Positions 54,526-63,798 of a stretch of DNA of 64,000 nucleotides are shown piece after piece (position 1 is the stretch's first letter; every line of letters starts with the position of its first letter). A model generated the notes under the pieces. That model did not search any database, had not been told where the DNA came from, and saw only the letters and a list, made by a program, of their open reading frames with translations. The DNA is from Nostoc sp. KVJ3. GTDB taxonomy: Bacteria; Cyanobacteriota; Cyanobacteriia; Cyanobacteriales; Nostocaceae. The translations under genes and the position numbers were made by a program. The stretch covers positions 2,790,001 to 2,854,000 of the forward strand of contig NZ_WWFG01000002.1 of assembly GCF_026127265.1 (NCBI RefSeq), given 5' to 3'.

Positions 54526-55500
54526 ATGCTTTCATTTCAATGGTGTAGATGTGCAGATGATTCTGTAAAAGTAGTAAATAATCAGCAAAAAACAAAAATG
54601 TTGTGGGTAACAGTAGGATTACTTGCTCTTTTTTTTGTTGCTGAGTGGAGTGTAGGCTTATGGAGCCGGAGTTTATCTTTACAAGCAGATGCGGGACACA
54701 TTCTTTCAGATATTGCAGCCTTAGTAATATCCCTATTTGCTAGCTTTTTAGCACAGCAACCAGCGAAGAAAAAAGCCACATTTGGACATCAGCGAATCGA
54801 AGTTTTAGCGGCTTTGTTAAATGGATTAGGTTTGCTAGCGATCGCTACTTTTATTACATGGGAAGCTATTCAACGTTGGCAACATCCAGCAGCAATTTTG
54901 GGCTTACCAATGTTAGGGGTGGCAGTATTAGGTTTAATCGTCAATCTACTCAACATTAATTTCCTTCATCCCCACACCCATAACGATTTAAACCTACAAG
55001 GGGCTTTGCTTCATATCATTGCTGATACTGCTAGTTCTGTGGGCGTAATTATAGCTGCTTTAGCAGTTCATCTTTGGGATTGGTGGTGGGCAGATGTCGC
55101 TATTAGTTTAGTCGTTGCAACTTTTACGGGTTTAAGTGCTTTACCTCTAGTCCAAGAAAGCCTAAAGATTTTTTTGGAGTACGCACCAGAATCAATTGAC
55201 CCCCTTGAAGTGGAAATATCTCTTAAATCTTTTCCTGGTGTTGTGCAAGTAGAAAAACTCCACATCTGGGCAATTAGCTTAAATAAGGTAATGCTTTGTG
55301 CCAATTTGACAGTTGAATCTACAACTATCCAAGAACGCGATCGCTTACTCAATAAGCTAGAAAATCACATCCGCAAAACTTTTCATGTTGCTGAGATAAC
55401 TTTGCAGCTAACTAGCTGTAAAAAACCTTCTGTACTACCAATTCATCCTTTATTTAATCAAGACTTAGTTTTAATGTTGTCTCCTAATAAAGCAAATTAA
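54526..55500 (+). CDS. Cation diffusion facilitator (CDF) metal transporter
   Basis: A 324-aa zinc/cobalt-type efflux protein with six hydrophobic helices. TM2 contains ADAGHILSDIAAL (His-x-x-x-Asp) and TM5 HIIADTASS (His-x-x-x-Asp), the site pattern of Zn-CDF transporters (ZitB type). A His-rich loop (FLHPHTHND) lies between TM4 and TM5, and the C-terminal domain (residues 220-324) is the usual ferredoxin-like metal sensor. Exchange of metal for protons across the cytoplasmic membrane. No metal-repressor gene is adjacent. Confidence 0.9.
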   Translation: MLSFQWCRCADDSVKVVNNQQKTKMLWVTVGLLALFFVAEWSVGLWSRSLSLQADAGHILSDIAALVISLFASFLAQQPAKKKATFGHQRIEVLAALLNGLGLLAIATFITWEAIQRWQHPAAILGLPMLGVAVLGLIVNLLNINFLHPHTHNDLNLQGALLHIIADTASSVGVIIAALAVHLWDWWWADVAISLVVATFTGLSALPLVQESLKIFLEYAPESIDPLEVEISLKSFPGVVQVEKLHIWAISLNKVMLCANLTVESTTIQERDRLLNKLENHIRKTFHVAEITLQLTSCKKPSVLPIHPLFNQDLVLMLSPNKAN

Positions 55501-55616
55501 AACCGGAGTATTTTTAACGAAGTCACTTAAATCAACATTTTAAAATCATGCTTTTCGGCATTTATTTTGATTGTCAAAGCATAGCAACAGGTTATTTACT
55601 CAGAGGTTTACTGATG

Positions 55617-55868
55617 ATGAATTTCATTCAAAAATTCCCAATGATTTCATTACTGAAACAATACAAACGCACCTTGGCTTGCTTCATATCTGGTTTGGTT
55701 ATGGCAGTTTTGTTGTTCTTAGGAACATCAAATCAACACCCAGCAACCGCCCAACAACCAGCAACCGTCTCTAACCAAACCTATGCTACAGCCTCTACTC
55801 AGATAGATGTGAGTCCTACCTACTCAGACTTTGCTGCTACTCATCTAGAACCCAATTTTTATCAGTAA
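55617..55868 (+). CDS. Small exported hypothetical protein next to phoA
   Basis: An 83-aa protein from the ATG at 55617 (MNFIQKF); other in-frame starts are 55548 and 55641. Its MISLLKQYKRTLACFISG... signal region resembles the N-terminus of the alkaline phosphatase that follows (MISFLRKYKRSLSFVMAG), as if the signal were duplicated. The mature part is short, Ala/Thr/Gln-rich and featureless. It lies 42 bases before phoA and may be a leader or a decayed copy. Confidence 0.45.
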   Translation: MNFIQKFPMISLLKQYKRTLACFISGLVMAVLLFLGTSNQHPATAQQPATVSNQTYATASTQIDVSPTYSDFAATHLEPNFYQ

Positions 55869-55910
55869 TTAACGCCCAAACTGTAACCATTTACCTTAAG
55901 GCACACTCTA

Positions 55911-57905
55911 ATGATTTCATTTTTGCGAAAGTACAAGCGATCGCTATCTTTTGTTATGGCTGGCTTGCTCTGTACCGTTCTGCTAGTATTTGGTAATTCT
56001 GTTTTCCAGCCGACTCTGGCCTCTGGTAATGGAACTAACGTAATTATCATGATTGGCGACGGTATGGGTTGGAATATGGCCCGGGCCGCAGCTGTTGCCA
56101 AAGGCGCACCTTTTTACACAAGTGGTAAAGGCTCAGGTCTTAGCTTTCAAAAGCTAAGTGGATATGGATTGGTAACTACTTACGGCACAACAATTCAAGG
56201 AAATACACCAGCCAATCCAACAGGTCAGCCCCATTTAACAGGTAACTCTGCTCTAGATGGGTCTAATCCTCTCACAGCTGCAAGTCCTGTTCGCCCCAAC
56301 TTTACATTCCAGCCTACCCCTTTTAATCCAGGCGATCGACTTGATGGCAACAGTTTGGCAGATGGTAATCTCACAGGTTACGACCCTAGTCAGGGTGGCC
56401 CTCTTCCCTGGATTCCTCTAACCCCCGCAAATCCTGGAAAATACGACAAAGATTACATTAAGTACAGTTATCCTGACTCTGCTAACACCGCTACAACTCT
56501 TTATACGGGCGTAAAGAGCTTTAACAACGCGATGGGTGTAGACATTTACGAGAAAAAGTTGAAAACCATCCTGGAAATTGCCAAGGAAAATAATAAGTCT
56601 ACAGGCTTGGTGACATCTGTACCTGTTAGTCATGCAACACCTGGCGCTGCTGCTTCTTTCGTAAATCGTCGCAGCAAGTATGATAGCGTTTACGACCCCA
56701 CGAAGACCAACCAAGACAGCATTTTGCAACAAACATTGCTGAACTTTCAGCCTAATGTTTTGTTAGGTGGCGGTCATCCTAAAGACCTGGAAAATCAGGC
56801 AACTACAAATACATCTGATGGCGTATTTAAATATACGTATATTCAGAAAGACACTTACGAGCATTTAAAGAATAACCCTACATCCAATCGTTACGGTTAT
56901 ACCTTTTTGGAACGTGGGCCCAATGCAACCCAAACCCTATTAAACACGGCTGCCAAAATTGACCCAAATAAAGGAGAGAAATTATTTGGTCTGTATGGGG
57001 CTCGTGGACAAGACGGCAACCTTCCTACCAGTTCTTCTAAAGGAGACTACAGTAGCACAGGTTTAGGCAACTTCACCCTCTATAGCTCCGTTGTCAAAGG
57101 CGGTGGAACCCCAGGAACCTGCCCATCTGGGAAAATTATTACTGGTACTGTTGGGGATTGTGTTCCTGTAATCGATGCAGCGGGTAATCCCATTGCTCCT
57201 AATGCTCCTGCACCTGATACCATCCGTCCTCTAGCTCCTGGTGAAACTGATGCTAGCTTTATCGCCAGAGAGATTAACGAAAATCCGACTTTAGCCGATC
57301 TCACCAAAGCAGCTTTAACCGTTCTGGGTAAAGACAAAGACGGTTTTTGGCTGATGGTTGAGGGAGGTGATGTAGACTGGGCGGCTCATGACAACAACAT
57401 GGATAACCTAATTGGTACCATGAATGATTTTGATAAGGCAGTCCAGCAGGTCATTACTTGGGTAGAAAATCATGGTGGTTGGAGCAAGAACTTGCTACTG
57501 GTTACTGCCGACCATGACCACTATCTAACTCTGAATAATGATTTTGCCTCTAAATTGACTCCTAATCCTGACCCGAATCAGGCTAGGGGTTTGAAGTATA
57601 ACGCCAAAGACATCACTTTTGTGAAGCACAATCCTACTGATGCTGGTCACTTTTGGGGGTCTGATCCAAATTACAAGTACCTTTGGGGTAGCCATAGCCG
57701 TCGGGTTGTACCTGTTTACTACCAGGGTGCTTATTCCTCAACTCTGACTCGATCCTTTGGACAAAATCTGGAGTTTACAGATAGTTCTGGTACTTACAGC
57801 GCGCCTGGTATTCGGGGTGTGGTCGATCAGAGTCATATCTTCAAGACTATGAAAACTGCGATCGCAGGTCATAGAAGAGGCCGCTTCAATGAAGATGAAG
57901 ACTAG
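55911..57905 (+). CDS. phoA: Alkaline phosphatase, PhoA-type
   Basis: A 664-aa secreted alkaline phosphatase. Signal peptide to about residue 38 (SLSFVMAGLLCTVLLVFG). Catalytic motifs: VIIMIGDGMGWNMARAAA (metal Asp), nucleophile Ser190 in YPDSANTATTLYTG, HATPGAAASF, EGGDVDWAAHDNN (Asp/His metal ligands), VTADHDHYLT and WGSHSRRVVPVYY. It is longer than E. coli PhoA because of inserted Pro/Gly/Asn-rich loops (about 75-160 and 390-450). In cyanobacteria such enzymes release phosphate outside the cell and are induced by phosphate starvation; I see no convincing Pho box. Confidence 0.93.
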   Translation: MISFLRKYKRSLSFVMAGLLCTVLLVFGNSVFQPTLASGNGTNVIIMIGDGMGWNMARAAAVAKGAPFYTSGKGSGLSFQKLSGYGLVTTYGTTIQGNTPANPTGQPHLTGNSALDGSNPLTAASPVRPNFTFQPTPFNPGDRLDGNSLADGNLTGYDPSQGGPLPWIPLTPANPGKYDKDYIKYSYPDSANTATTLYTGVKSFNNAMGVDIYEKKLKTILEIAKENNKSTGLVTSVPVSHATPGAAASFVNRRSKYDSVYDPTKTNQDSILQQTLLNFQPNVLLGGGHPKDLENQATTNTSDGVFKYTYIQKDTYEHLKNNPTSNRYGYTFLERGPNATQTLLNTAAKIDPNKGEKLFGLYGARGQDGNLPTSSSKGDYSSTGLGNFTLYSSVVKGGGTPGTCPSGKIITGTVGDCVPVIDAAGNPIAPNAPAPDTIRPLAPGETDASFIAREINENPTLADLTKAALTVLGKDKDGFWLMVEGGDVDWAAHDNNMDNLIGTMNDFDKAVQQVITWVENHGGWSKNLLLVTADHDHYLTLNNDFASKLTPNPDPNQARGLKYNAKDITFVKHNPTDAGHFWGSDPNYKYLWGSHSRRVVPVYYQGAYSSTLTRSFGQNLEFTDSSGTYSAPGIRGVVDQSHIFKTMKTAIAGHRRGRFNEDED

Positions 57906-57921
57906 CTAAAAAGCCTTGTGC

Positions 57922-57953
57922 TACAGAGGCGTGGTAACACACGTCTCTGTTTC
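57922..57953 (+). terminator. Terminator after phoA
   Basis: ACAGAGGCGTG and CACACGTCTCTGT form a hairpin around a short loop, followed by TTTC. It lies 20 bases after the phoA stop and before the PEP-CTERM gene. Confidence 0.6.
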
Positions 57954-58001
57954 ATAAAACTATTGCGGTATTTTTCCACCTGTTCTTGATCAAGGAAAAA
58001 A

Positions 58002-58511
58002 ATGACTGACTCTATCTTCAAGAAGTTAGCATCTGCAACGGTAGGAACTGCTTTGATTTTTTCATTAGGCGAGACTATCCCCGCCCAAGCAGCAGCCATA
58101 ACTTATAATTTTTTTAACGATGATAAAACTCTCACAGGCACTTTTTCATTCGATCCAGCAGCAGCAGCAGACGATCAAGAAGTAACCATCGCCGAAGGTT
58201 TAAAGATTTCTGCTACTTATGGTGGACAGTCATACACTGAAGCAGACGATCCTTTAGCGTCAGTTTTCACGGACTTTTCGGGAACAATTTTGAACCAAGC
58301 CGGGTTAGGGTTGTATTTTACACCCGGCACTTTTAATATCTACCGCGAAAGTTTGATCGATTTGAATGATTCCACTGGTGCGGGTGTTCAAACTGTCACT
58401 TACACAAGTGTTCCAGAGCCAAATTTGATGCTTGGATTGTCTGTATTCGGGTTGAGTTTGTTCTTGGGTAAAAAGATAAGGTCTTTTAGACCATCAAGCA
58501 CAAAAGCTTAA
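58002..58511 (+). CDS. PEP-CTERM exported protein
   Basis: A 169-aa protein. An N-terminal signal peptide (SATVGTALIFSLGETIPAQAAA) is followed by a beta-rich body with acidic patches (NFFNDDKTLTGTFSFDP), and it ends with a classic PEP-CTERM sorting signal: VPEPNLMLGLSVFGLSLFLGKKIRS. The exosortase would cut there and anchor or release the protein at the surface. Matrix-associated role is a guess. An AGGGTGG/CCACCCT hairpin at 58536-58555 serves as terminator. Confidence 0.88.
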   Translation: MTDSIFKKLASATVGTALIFSLGETIPAQAAAITYNFFNDDKTLTGTFSFDPAAAADDQEVTIAEGLKISATYGGQSYTEADDPLASVFTDFSGTILNQAGLGLYFTPGTFNIYRESLIDLNDSTGAGVQTVTYTSVPEPNLMLGLSVFGLSLFLGKKIRSFRPSSTKA

Positions 58512-58535
58512 ACCAGGTTATCAAGAACTTAAAAC

Positions 58536-58555
58536 AGGGTGGATAATCCCACCCT
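58536..58555 (+). terminator. Terminator after the PEP-CTERM gene
   Basis: AGGGTGGATAATCCCACCCT, a hairpin with 6-7-bp GC arms followed by A and T runs. It is 25 bases after the stop codon. Confidence 0.6.
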
Positions 58556-58741
58556 AAAAAAATTTTGTGTAGAAGCGATCGCAATCCTATTTACTTATAA
58601 AAACCATAAGGCTTAGATTCCCGACTTCTCAGAGAAGTTAAAAATCTTGTTATTTGTGATTCAGTTGTATGAATAAAATATACCTGGGTTAGTTCAGATA
58701 TAATAATGACTCGTTGTTTGTTGTCCTAAGTGGAGAAATTA

Positions 58742-59944
58742 ATGGGTCGCGCCAAAAAGGTTGTCTTGGCATATTCTGGTGGAGTAGATACATCGGTTTG
58801 CATCCCTTACCTCAAACAAGAGTGGGGTGTAGAAGAGGTGATTACCCTAGCAGCAGATTTAGGTCAGGGAGATGAATTAGAGCCAATTCGAGAAAAAGCT
58901 CTAAAATCAGGTGCAAGTGAATCATTGGTGGCGGATGTCAAAGACAGCTTCGTAAAGGATTATGCCTTTGGAGCGATTCAAGCCAACGCCCTCTATGAAA
59001 ATCGTTATCCTTTAGGAACTGCTCTTGCCCGTCCGCTGATTGCTAAGATATTAGTAGAAACGGCCGAAAAATATGGTGCTGATGCGATCGCTCACGGTTG
59101 TACTGGCAAAGGTAACGATCAGGTTCGCTTTGATGTCTCAGTGACAGCCCTCAACCCCAACATCAAGATCCTCGCACCCGCTAGAGAATGGGGTATGAGC
59201 CGTGAGGAAACCATCGCTTATGGTGAAAAGTTCGGTATCCCCTCACCAGTTAAAAAATCCTCTCCCTACAGCATTGACAAAAATTTACTTGGTCGTAGCA
59301 TTGAAGCTGGTTTACTCGAAGATCCCTCATTTGAGCCACCAGAAGAAATCTATGAGATGACCAAAGCGATCGCTGACACTCCCAACGAACCAGAGTACAT
59401 CGAAATTGGTTTTCACGGTGGTATTCCGACGACCATCAACGGCATAGCTAAAAAACCAGTTGAGCTAATTGAACAACTCAATCAGCTTGTAGGAAATCAC
59501 GGTATCGGACGGATCGATATGATTGAAAACCGTCTGGTAGGAATCAAATCGCGGGAAATCTACGAATCACCTGCAATGTTAGTGCTAATTCAGGCACATA
59601 GAGATTTAGAAAGTTTGACTTTGACGGCAGATGTCACTCATTACAAGCGTGGGATTGAAGAAACTTACAGCCAAATTGTTTACAACGGCTTGTGGTACAG
59701 TCCATTGAAAGTTGCACTGGATGCCTTTATTCAAAAAACACAAGAGCGAGTCTCTGGAACTGTGCGAGTGAAGTTGTTCAAGGGTAACTCTACAATAGTT
59801 GGGCGTTCAAGCGATAATTCTCTCTATACTCCCGATTTGGCAACCTACGGAGCCGAAGACCAATTCGACCACAAAGCTGCTGAAGGCTTTATCTATGTTT
59901 GGGGCCTACCAACTCGCATTTGGTCGCAGCAAACTAGGGAATGA
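58742..59944 (+). CDS. argG: Argininosuccinate synthase
   Basis: A 400-aa ArgG. The ATP-grip-like P-loop AYSGGVDTSVCIPYL is at about residues 10-24; other signatures are ITLAADLGQGDELE, AHGCTGKGNDQVRF and EWGMSREETIAYG. Reaction: citrulline plus aspartate plus ATP to argininosuccinate, in arginine synthesis. I start at ATG 58742 (MGRAKK), preceded by GGAG at the right distance; a GTG four codons upstream is unlikely. Length is normal. It ends close to a convergent DedA gene. Confidence 0.97.
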   Translation: MGRAKKVVLAYSGGVDTSVCIPYLKQEWGVEEVITLAADLGQGDELEPIREKALKSGASESLVADVKDSFVKDYAFGAIQANALYENRYPLGTALARPLIAKILVETAEKYGADAIAHGCTGKGNDQVRFDVSVTALNPNIKILAPAREWGMSREETIAYGEKFGIPSPVKKSSPYSIDKNLLGRSIEAGLLEDPSFEPPEEIYEMTKAIADTPNEPEYIEIGFHGGIPTTINGIAKKPVELIEQLNQLVGNHGIGRIDMIENRLVGIKSREIYESPAMLVLIQAHRDLESLTLTADVTHYKRGIEETYSQIVYNGLWYSPLKVALDAFIQKTQERVSGTVRVKLFKGNSTIVGRSSDNSLYTPDLATYGAEDQFDHKAAEGFIYVWGLPTRIWSQQTRE

Positions 59945-60032
59945 GGGGGATGAGGGGGACAGGGACAAGAGATAAAGAAGTATTTTCTTCCTCATCTCCC
60001 TCATCTCCCCCTGCTCCCTCATTCCTCACTTT
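59939..60032. terminator. Inverted repeat between argG and the DedA gene
   Basis: GGGAATGAGGGGGATGAGG faces CCTCATCTCCCCCTGCTCCC, a long imperfect purine/pyrimidine palindrome directly after the argG stop codon and before the convergent DedA stop, in position for a two-way terminator. Confidence 0.55.
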
Positions 60033-60665
60033 TTACTCTTCAGTACTCGCTTCCTTAACTTGGCGAGACTCTAGCCACAGGGGAACAACAATTAAGGCAG
60101 TAATAATCAGTAAGGCTGCGATCGCAAACTGACCCACCCGAGCAACCAATTGTTCTAAAGAGATAATTTTTCCAGCAAAGAAAGCTAATGTCACCATCAC
60201 ACTAGCCCAAGCAGCTGCTCCTAAAAAATTGTATAAAAAGAATTTTCCAAAGGGCATTTCGGCTATACCCGCTAGTGGTGCTGCAAAAACTCGCAATAAC
60301 GCCAAAAAACGTCCAAAGAATACAGCTTTCGCAGCATTTTGACTAAATTGATCTTTAATAGTCAGCAGCCGTATTTCAGAAATCCGAAATATGCTACCAA
60401 CTTTTACCAAAAAAGTCCAACCGCTAACTCTGCCAATCCAATAACCACAAGTGCCGCCAATTACAGCACCCATAATTGCATCACTGAGAACCAGCCAGAA
60501 ATTTAGTTCATCGCTGCCAGCTAGGAACCCGCCCACTAAGGTCACGGTTTCACCAGGAAGGGGAATGCCTAAATTTTCTAGCAAAATTCCCAAAAAAATC
60601 GCCCAATACCCGTAAGTATGGGCTACTTTCTGGATATTTTCTAGTGAAATCAACTCTAAAGACAT
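60033..60665 (-). CDS. DedA-family membrane protein
   Basis: A 210-aa multi-pass protein. The DedA fingerprint appears as LLENLGIPLPGETVTLVGGFLAG, then GRFLALLRVFAAPLAGIAEMPFGKFFLYNFLGAAAWASVMVTLAFF (the conserved Arg/Pro loop). DedA proteins are half-transporter-like and some flip polyprenyl-phosphate or phospholipids; function here unproven. ATG 60665. Confidence 0.9.
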   Translation of the reverse strand: MSLELISLENIQKVAHTYGYWAIFLGILLENLGIPLPGETVTLVGGFLAGSDELNFWLVLSDAIMGAVIGGTCGYWIGRVSGWTFLVKVGSIFRISEIRLLTIKDQFSQNAAKAVFFGRFLALLRVFAAPLAGIAEMPFGKFFLYNFLGAAAWASVMVTLAFFAGKIISLEQLVARVGQFAIAALLIITALIVVPLWLESRQVKEASTEE

Positions 60666-61155
60666 TCCGCACCACCGTCTTTACAAATTTTTACTTTTAC
60701 TAATATCTTTGCTTGTTTTTGGGCGGGGTGTCAATCAAACCGCTACATTCAGAACTAGGACATTAGTTTAATTCTGAATAATCCATAGCTCATAACTCTA
60801 TGAAAACTATTAATTTTTAAATATTAACTATGTAAATCTTAGCACTCTCTACCACAAGTTAATTTACTTTATAAACAAATAAAAAAAAATTACATAACCT
60901 TTACAAATATCAAGGTGGGTTATGAAAATTTCGTAAAAGATACGGTTGATACCGAAATTATCAGAGGCTTATGCCTATATTTATGAAAGTTATCACAAAT
61001 TATACGGCATGAATACTGAAATAATAACTCCCAACTGCACGGCTGAAATCCCTTAAATACCTGGGTAAAACAGTCAATTTTGCTGTTGAGAGAGAAGAAG
61101 TATTTATGTCATTTTTTGATTGTTAGTCTAGTGTTCCAACTACCTTTTTAAATTC
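60666..61155. other. Divergent spacer, nothing recognised
   Basis: AT-rich 490 bases between the DedA and STAS genes, holding both promoters. No repeat element or RNA gene. Confidence 0.4.
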
Positions 61156-61509
61156 ATGACTCTCACACAAGAATTTCAAGTGATTTTGTTCAAACCCCAA
61201 ACAAGCATAGATTTAGAAGGCGGTATGGCTTTGAGCGAACAGATGGCTGGAGTAGTACCCCAATCTCATCAACTCTGGGTTATTGACTTAGCAGAAGTTA
61301 ACTTTATGGACAGTTCTGGGTTAGTTCCTTTGGTAAAAGGACTGAAAGCTGCACGTCAGAGTGGTTGTCGTTTGGTTTTATGCAACGTGCAAACTCCTGT
61401 GCGGTTAATTTTAGAACTTACCCAACTAGATACAGTTTTTGAAGTTTTTAATACTTATGAAGATATTCTTAGCACCGTCAAAAACGACAGTTTGCTTGTA
61501 GCAGGTTAA
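61156..61509 (+). CDS. STAS-domain anti-sigma factor antagonist
   Basis: A 117-aa single STAS domain. The phosphorylation-site motif MDSSGLVPLVKGLK (Ser in DSSG near residue 54) is intact, as in SpoIIAA/RsbV antagonists. Such proteins bind anti-sigma kinases and are released by phosphorylation. No kinase is adjacent. Starts at an ATG at 61156. Confidence 0.9.
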   Translation: MTLTQEFQVILFKPQTSIDLEGGMALSEQMAGVVPQSHQLWVIDLAEVNFMDSSGLVPLVKGLKAARQSGCRLVLCNVQTPVRLILELTQLDTVFEVFNTYEDILSTVKNDSLLVAG

Positions 61510-61607
61510 ATAAATCTACCTTTAGAAGGATGGTGGAGTCAAGCAATGGTTGCATTTTTTCAGATTTTCTAACATATCCTCACCTAATTAAACATGGAGG
61601 AATACTC

Positions 61608-61682
61608 ATGGCTTTGCAGTTAGGCAATATCAATAGCAGACGAATGAGTCTTTTTGTGAAACTTGAATGCCAATTTACCTAA
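61608..61682 (+). CDS. Micro-ORF (24 aa) with a strong ribosome site
   Basis: ATG at 61608 is preceded by GGAGGAATACTC, a near-ideal ribosome site. The peptide is MALQLGNINSRRMSLFV then KLECQFT. Not recognised. It could be a short regulatory peptide or the 5' remnant of a lost gene whose start and leader survived. Confidence is low because any 24-codon frame can occur by chance; the ribosome site is what makes it notable. Confidence 0.35.
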   Translation: MALQLGNINSRRMSLFVKLECQFT

Positions 61683-61827
61683 ACCATGTTTAGTAGAAAA
61701 TGACTGAAATTGGTCAAAACAGATGCAATTTTTTATAATCCTCCCCAGCCTTTTAAAGGTAGGGCTTTTCAAGTGATTTTGGGTCAACTGCTCGATATAC
61801 TAAGCTTTTGGTTCATGTTATTTTTCT

Positions 61828-61885
61828 GTCATTGCGAGCGAAGCAAAGCAATCGCCTGGGATTGCTTCGCTTCGCTCGCAATGAC
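61828..61885. repeat. GTCATTGCGA inverted repeat, copy 3
   Basis: A compact 58-bp palindrome: GTCATTGCGAGCGAAGC ... GCTTCGCTCGCAATGAC around CAATCGCCTGGGATTG. The most symmetrical copy in the window. Confidence 0.8.
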
Positions 61886-62068
61886 ATATATTTTGCATGA
61901 CTTTTTAACTCCTAAAAAGGCATAGAGTCAACAGCCTAGTACAAGCCTCTTAACCCAGTCCAATTAAGTAAGTAGTTCTCTATGAGTGATTCTAAAGCAA
62001 TTCGCGCAGCAGCAACCATAGAACTAGGCTAAGAGGCAAGCAAAGTTACAACATGAGTTATGGCAATT

Positions 62069-62629
62069 TTAGGCATTTTGGGGAGTCGAAATGTTAGTTT
62101 GTTCGGATGCTGGGCGGGGAAAATTTGGCAAATCAATTCCGCTGTGACTAGCATTGCGAGTTTTGAGTGCTAAACGGTAACTCACACTTTGCAGTTCTGC
62201 TTGCAGTTGGCGATTTTCCCGTTGTAGCATTGCTACCTTTTCTCTCACTGGTGTCATCCGCTCCTCAAACTTCCGACGGTAAATTTGAGGCAACTCTTGT
62301 ACTACTTGCTCCAACATCCGAGTGCGATCGGTGAGTTCTTGGACTGACTGTCGCAATTGGTAAATTTCGGAGTCACGAGTTGTAATTTGCTCTTGATAGA
62401 ATGCCACCTGCTGCTCTACAGCTTGGAGTTGTTCTTGCAAAGCTTGTAACTGGCTCAAATCACGCTCAAGTTCCGGCTGCTGAGGCATAAAACTGGCGTT
62501 GCCCTTAACCAGCCGGAAGAGTTCTTGAGATAGTTGTTGTACTAATTGATCGCGAAGTTGCAACTCCTGGCGTAGTTGCGATACTTCCGTAGAGAGAACT
62601 TGAATATTGGGTGTATCAGATTGGCTCAC
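62069..62629 (-). CDS. Coiled-coil hypothetical protein
   Basis: A 186-aa protein that is almost all coiled coil (VSQLRQELQLRDQLVQQLSQEL; LQALQEQLQAVEQQVAFYQEQ; REKVAMLQRENRQLQAELQ), with a disordered C-terminal tail (NFPRPASEQTN). No signal or membrane segment. Not recognised; possibly a scaffold. Starts at ATG 62629. Confidence 0.7.
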   Translation of the reverse strand: MSQSDTPNIQVLSTEVSQLRQELQLRDQLVQQLSQELFRLVKGNASFMPQQPELERDLSQLQALQEQLQAVEQQVAFYQEQITTRDSEIYQLRQSVQELTDRTRMLEQVVQELPQIYRRKFEERMTPVREKVAMLQRENRQLQAELQSVSYRLALKTRNASHSGIDLPNFPRPASEQTNISTPQNA

Positions 62630-62811
62630 AGTAGCTTACAGCTCCCATTCAGAATCTTGTCCACTCTTAGGTATAACTGCGGGAGTACTACCTTTGGCAA
62701 GTATTTGTTAATTTAGCATTCCCAAATAAGTCACGGAAAAAGAAAAAGACAAAATTTTACTGAATTGGGAATTGCGAGCATCTCAATGAAAGCAAATTTA
62801 TCAAATAGATT

Positions 62812-62944
62812 GTCATTGCGAATGAAGTGAAGCGCAATGAAGCAATCGCAGTATCTAGACTTTGCGATTGCAACTCTTGGAGATGTTCCGCGAATGCTCC
62901 ATTTCATTACGTACCCTACCGGAAGGCTCCGCCTACGCGATGAC
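62812..62944. repeat. GTCATTGCGA inverted repeat, copy 4
   Basis: A 133-bp imperfect copy: GTCATTGCGAATG ... CGCGATGAC. It shares the interior TTCATTACGTACCCTAC / GGAAGGCTCCGCC module with the copy at 22699-22827. It lies in the spacer 62630-63040, where I see no gene. Confidence 0.65.
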
Positions 62945-63040
62945 AGCTTATGTTTTTACACATTTGGGATGCTCCCCTGGGAATTGGGCATTGGGGAAGA
63001 AACTTGTTAAATAATTTCATCTCCCTCATCCCCCTGCCCC

Positions 63041-63394
63041 CTACGCGACCGTTGCAGCTACTTTAGTGGGCTTTTCCTTTTCTTCTTTAGGGGGTTTTTC
63101 TTCGGCGATATCCTGCTTAACTGTCAGATAACGAATCACTTCTTCACTCAAGCGCATGGCGCGTTCAAAGGGAGCGATCGCAGTTGCAGGTGCAGTGTAG
63201 TTTAATTGGATATAGATCCCATCGCGGTGTTTTTTGATTTCATAAGCCAGACGTCGCTTACCACGATTTTGAATTTGGATATCCTCAGCGCCTTGGTCGC
63301 GAAGCAAATTCTGATATTTGGTAATTGCTTGCTCTGCCTGTTCGTCTCCCAGGTCAGGACGAAGGATGTACATTGTTTCGTAATTTGTAGTCAT
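63041..63394 (-). CDS. rpsF: 30S ribosomal protein S6
   Basis: A 117-aa S6. NYETMYILRPDLGDEQAEQ opens the ferredoxin-like fold; KNRGKRRLAYEIKKHRDGIYIQLNY-type central strands follow, with an acidic/Lys-rich tail (EKPPKEEKEKPT) typical of cyanobacterial S6. I start at ATG 63394 (MTTNYETM), preceded by AAGGA; a longer frame from 63418 adds eight non-conserved residues. Binds S18 and 16S rRNA. Unlike E. coli, rpsR is not next to it here. Confidence 0.96.
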   Translation of the reverse strand: MTTNYETMYILRPDLGDEQAEQAITKYQNLLRDQGAEDIQIQNRGKRRLAYEIKKHRDGIYIQLNYTAPATAIAPFERAMRLSEEVIRYLTVKQDIAEEKPPKEEKEKPTKVAATVA

Positions 63395-63798
63395 ATTTTC
63401 CAGTTTCCTTATGGACAAGTACGGTTGCTGATATTAATTTATACTTGATATAAATTTAAAATGCCAGTATTAATCAACATCGGAAGCAACAAGGAACTAT
63501 AATCTTACCAGTTTTCAATTTTGTTTCATTAGTCAAATCGCCAAAGTTTGGATTATTTTTGGATGTCCCTAATGAAAAATAGGTTGCGAGGCGACCCTCA
63601 GATTTCTTTAGCTGATTCCAAAAGAAGCCTTTCACTGACCGTAAGGGGAGTGATGAGGCGCAAGGGGTATCTTTCTTTAAGGGCATCTATAGCGATCGCA
63701 TTTTTGCTCAAGACTCAATCGGTTCGTTAAAAAGCTAATTGAGAATTGCTACCCGCTCACAGTTTCTAATCACAGATAAGAGGATATTCATCAAGGTT
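63395..63798. other. Divergent spacer, nothing recognised
   Basis: Between rpsF and the next gene. Frames at 63474 and 63548 overlap on opposite strands without ribosome sites; neither is credible. Holds the rpsF promoter. Confidence 0.4.

Larger units (their letters stand above)
61510..62068. other. Spacer with a micro-ORF and a repeat
   Basis: Contains a 24-codon frame with a strong ribosome site (61608-61682) and the GTCATTGCGA inverted repeat (61828-61885). The 71-codon frame at 61710 spans the repeat and is not credible. Confidence 0.45.

Noticed and set aside
61710..61925. 71-aa frame over the GTCATTGCGA repeat
   Set aside because: Half of it is repeat sequence; no ribosome site.
63474..63730. 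Two opposed frames between rpsF and the last gene
   Set aside because: They overlap each other, lack ribosome sites, and match nothing.
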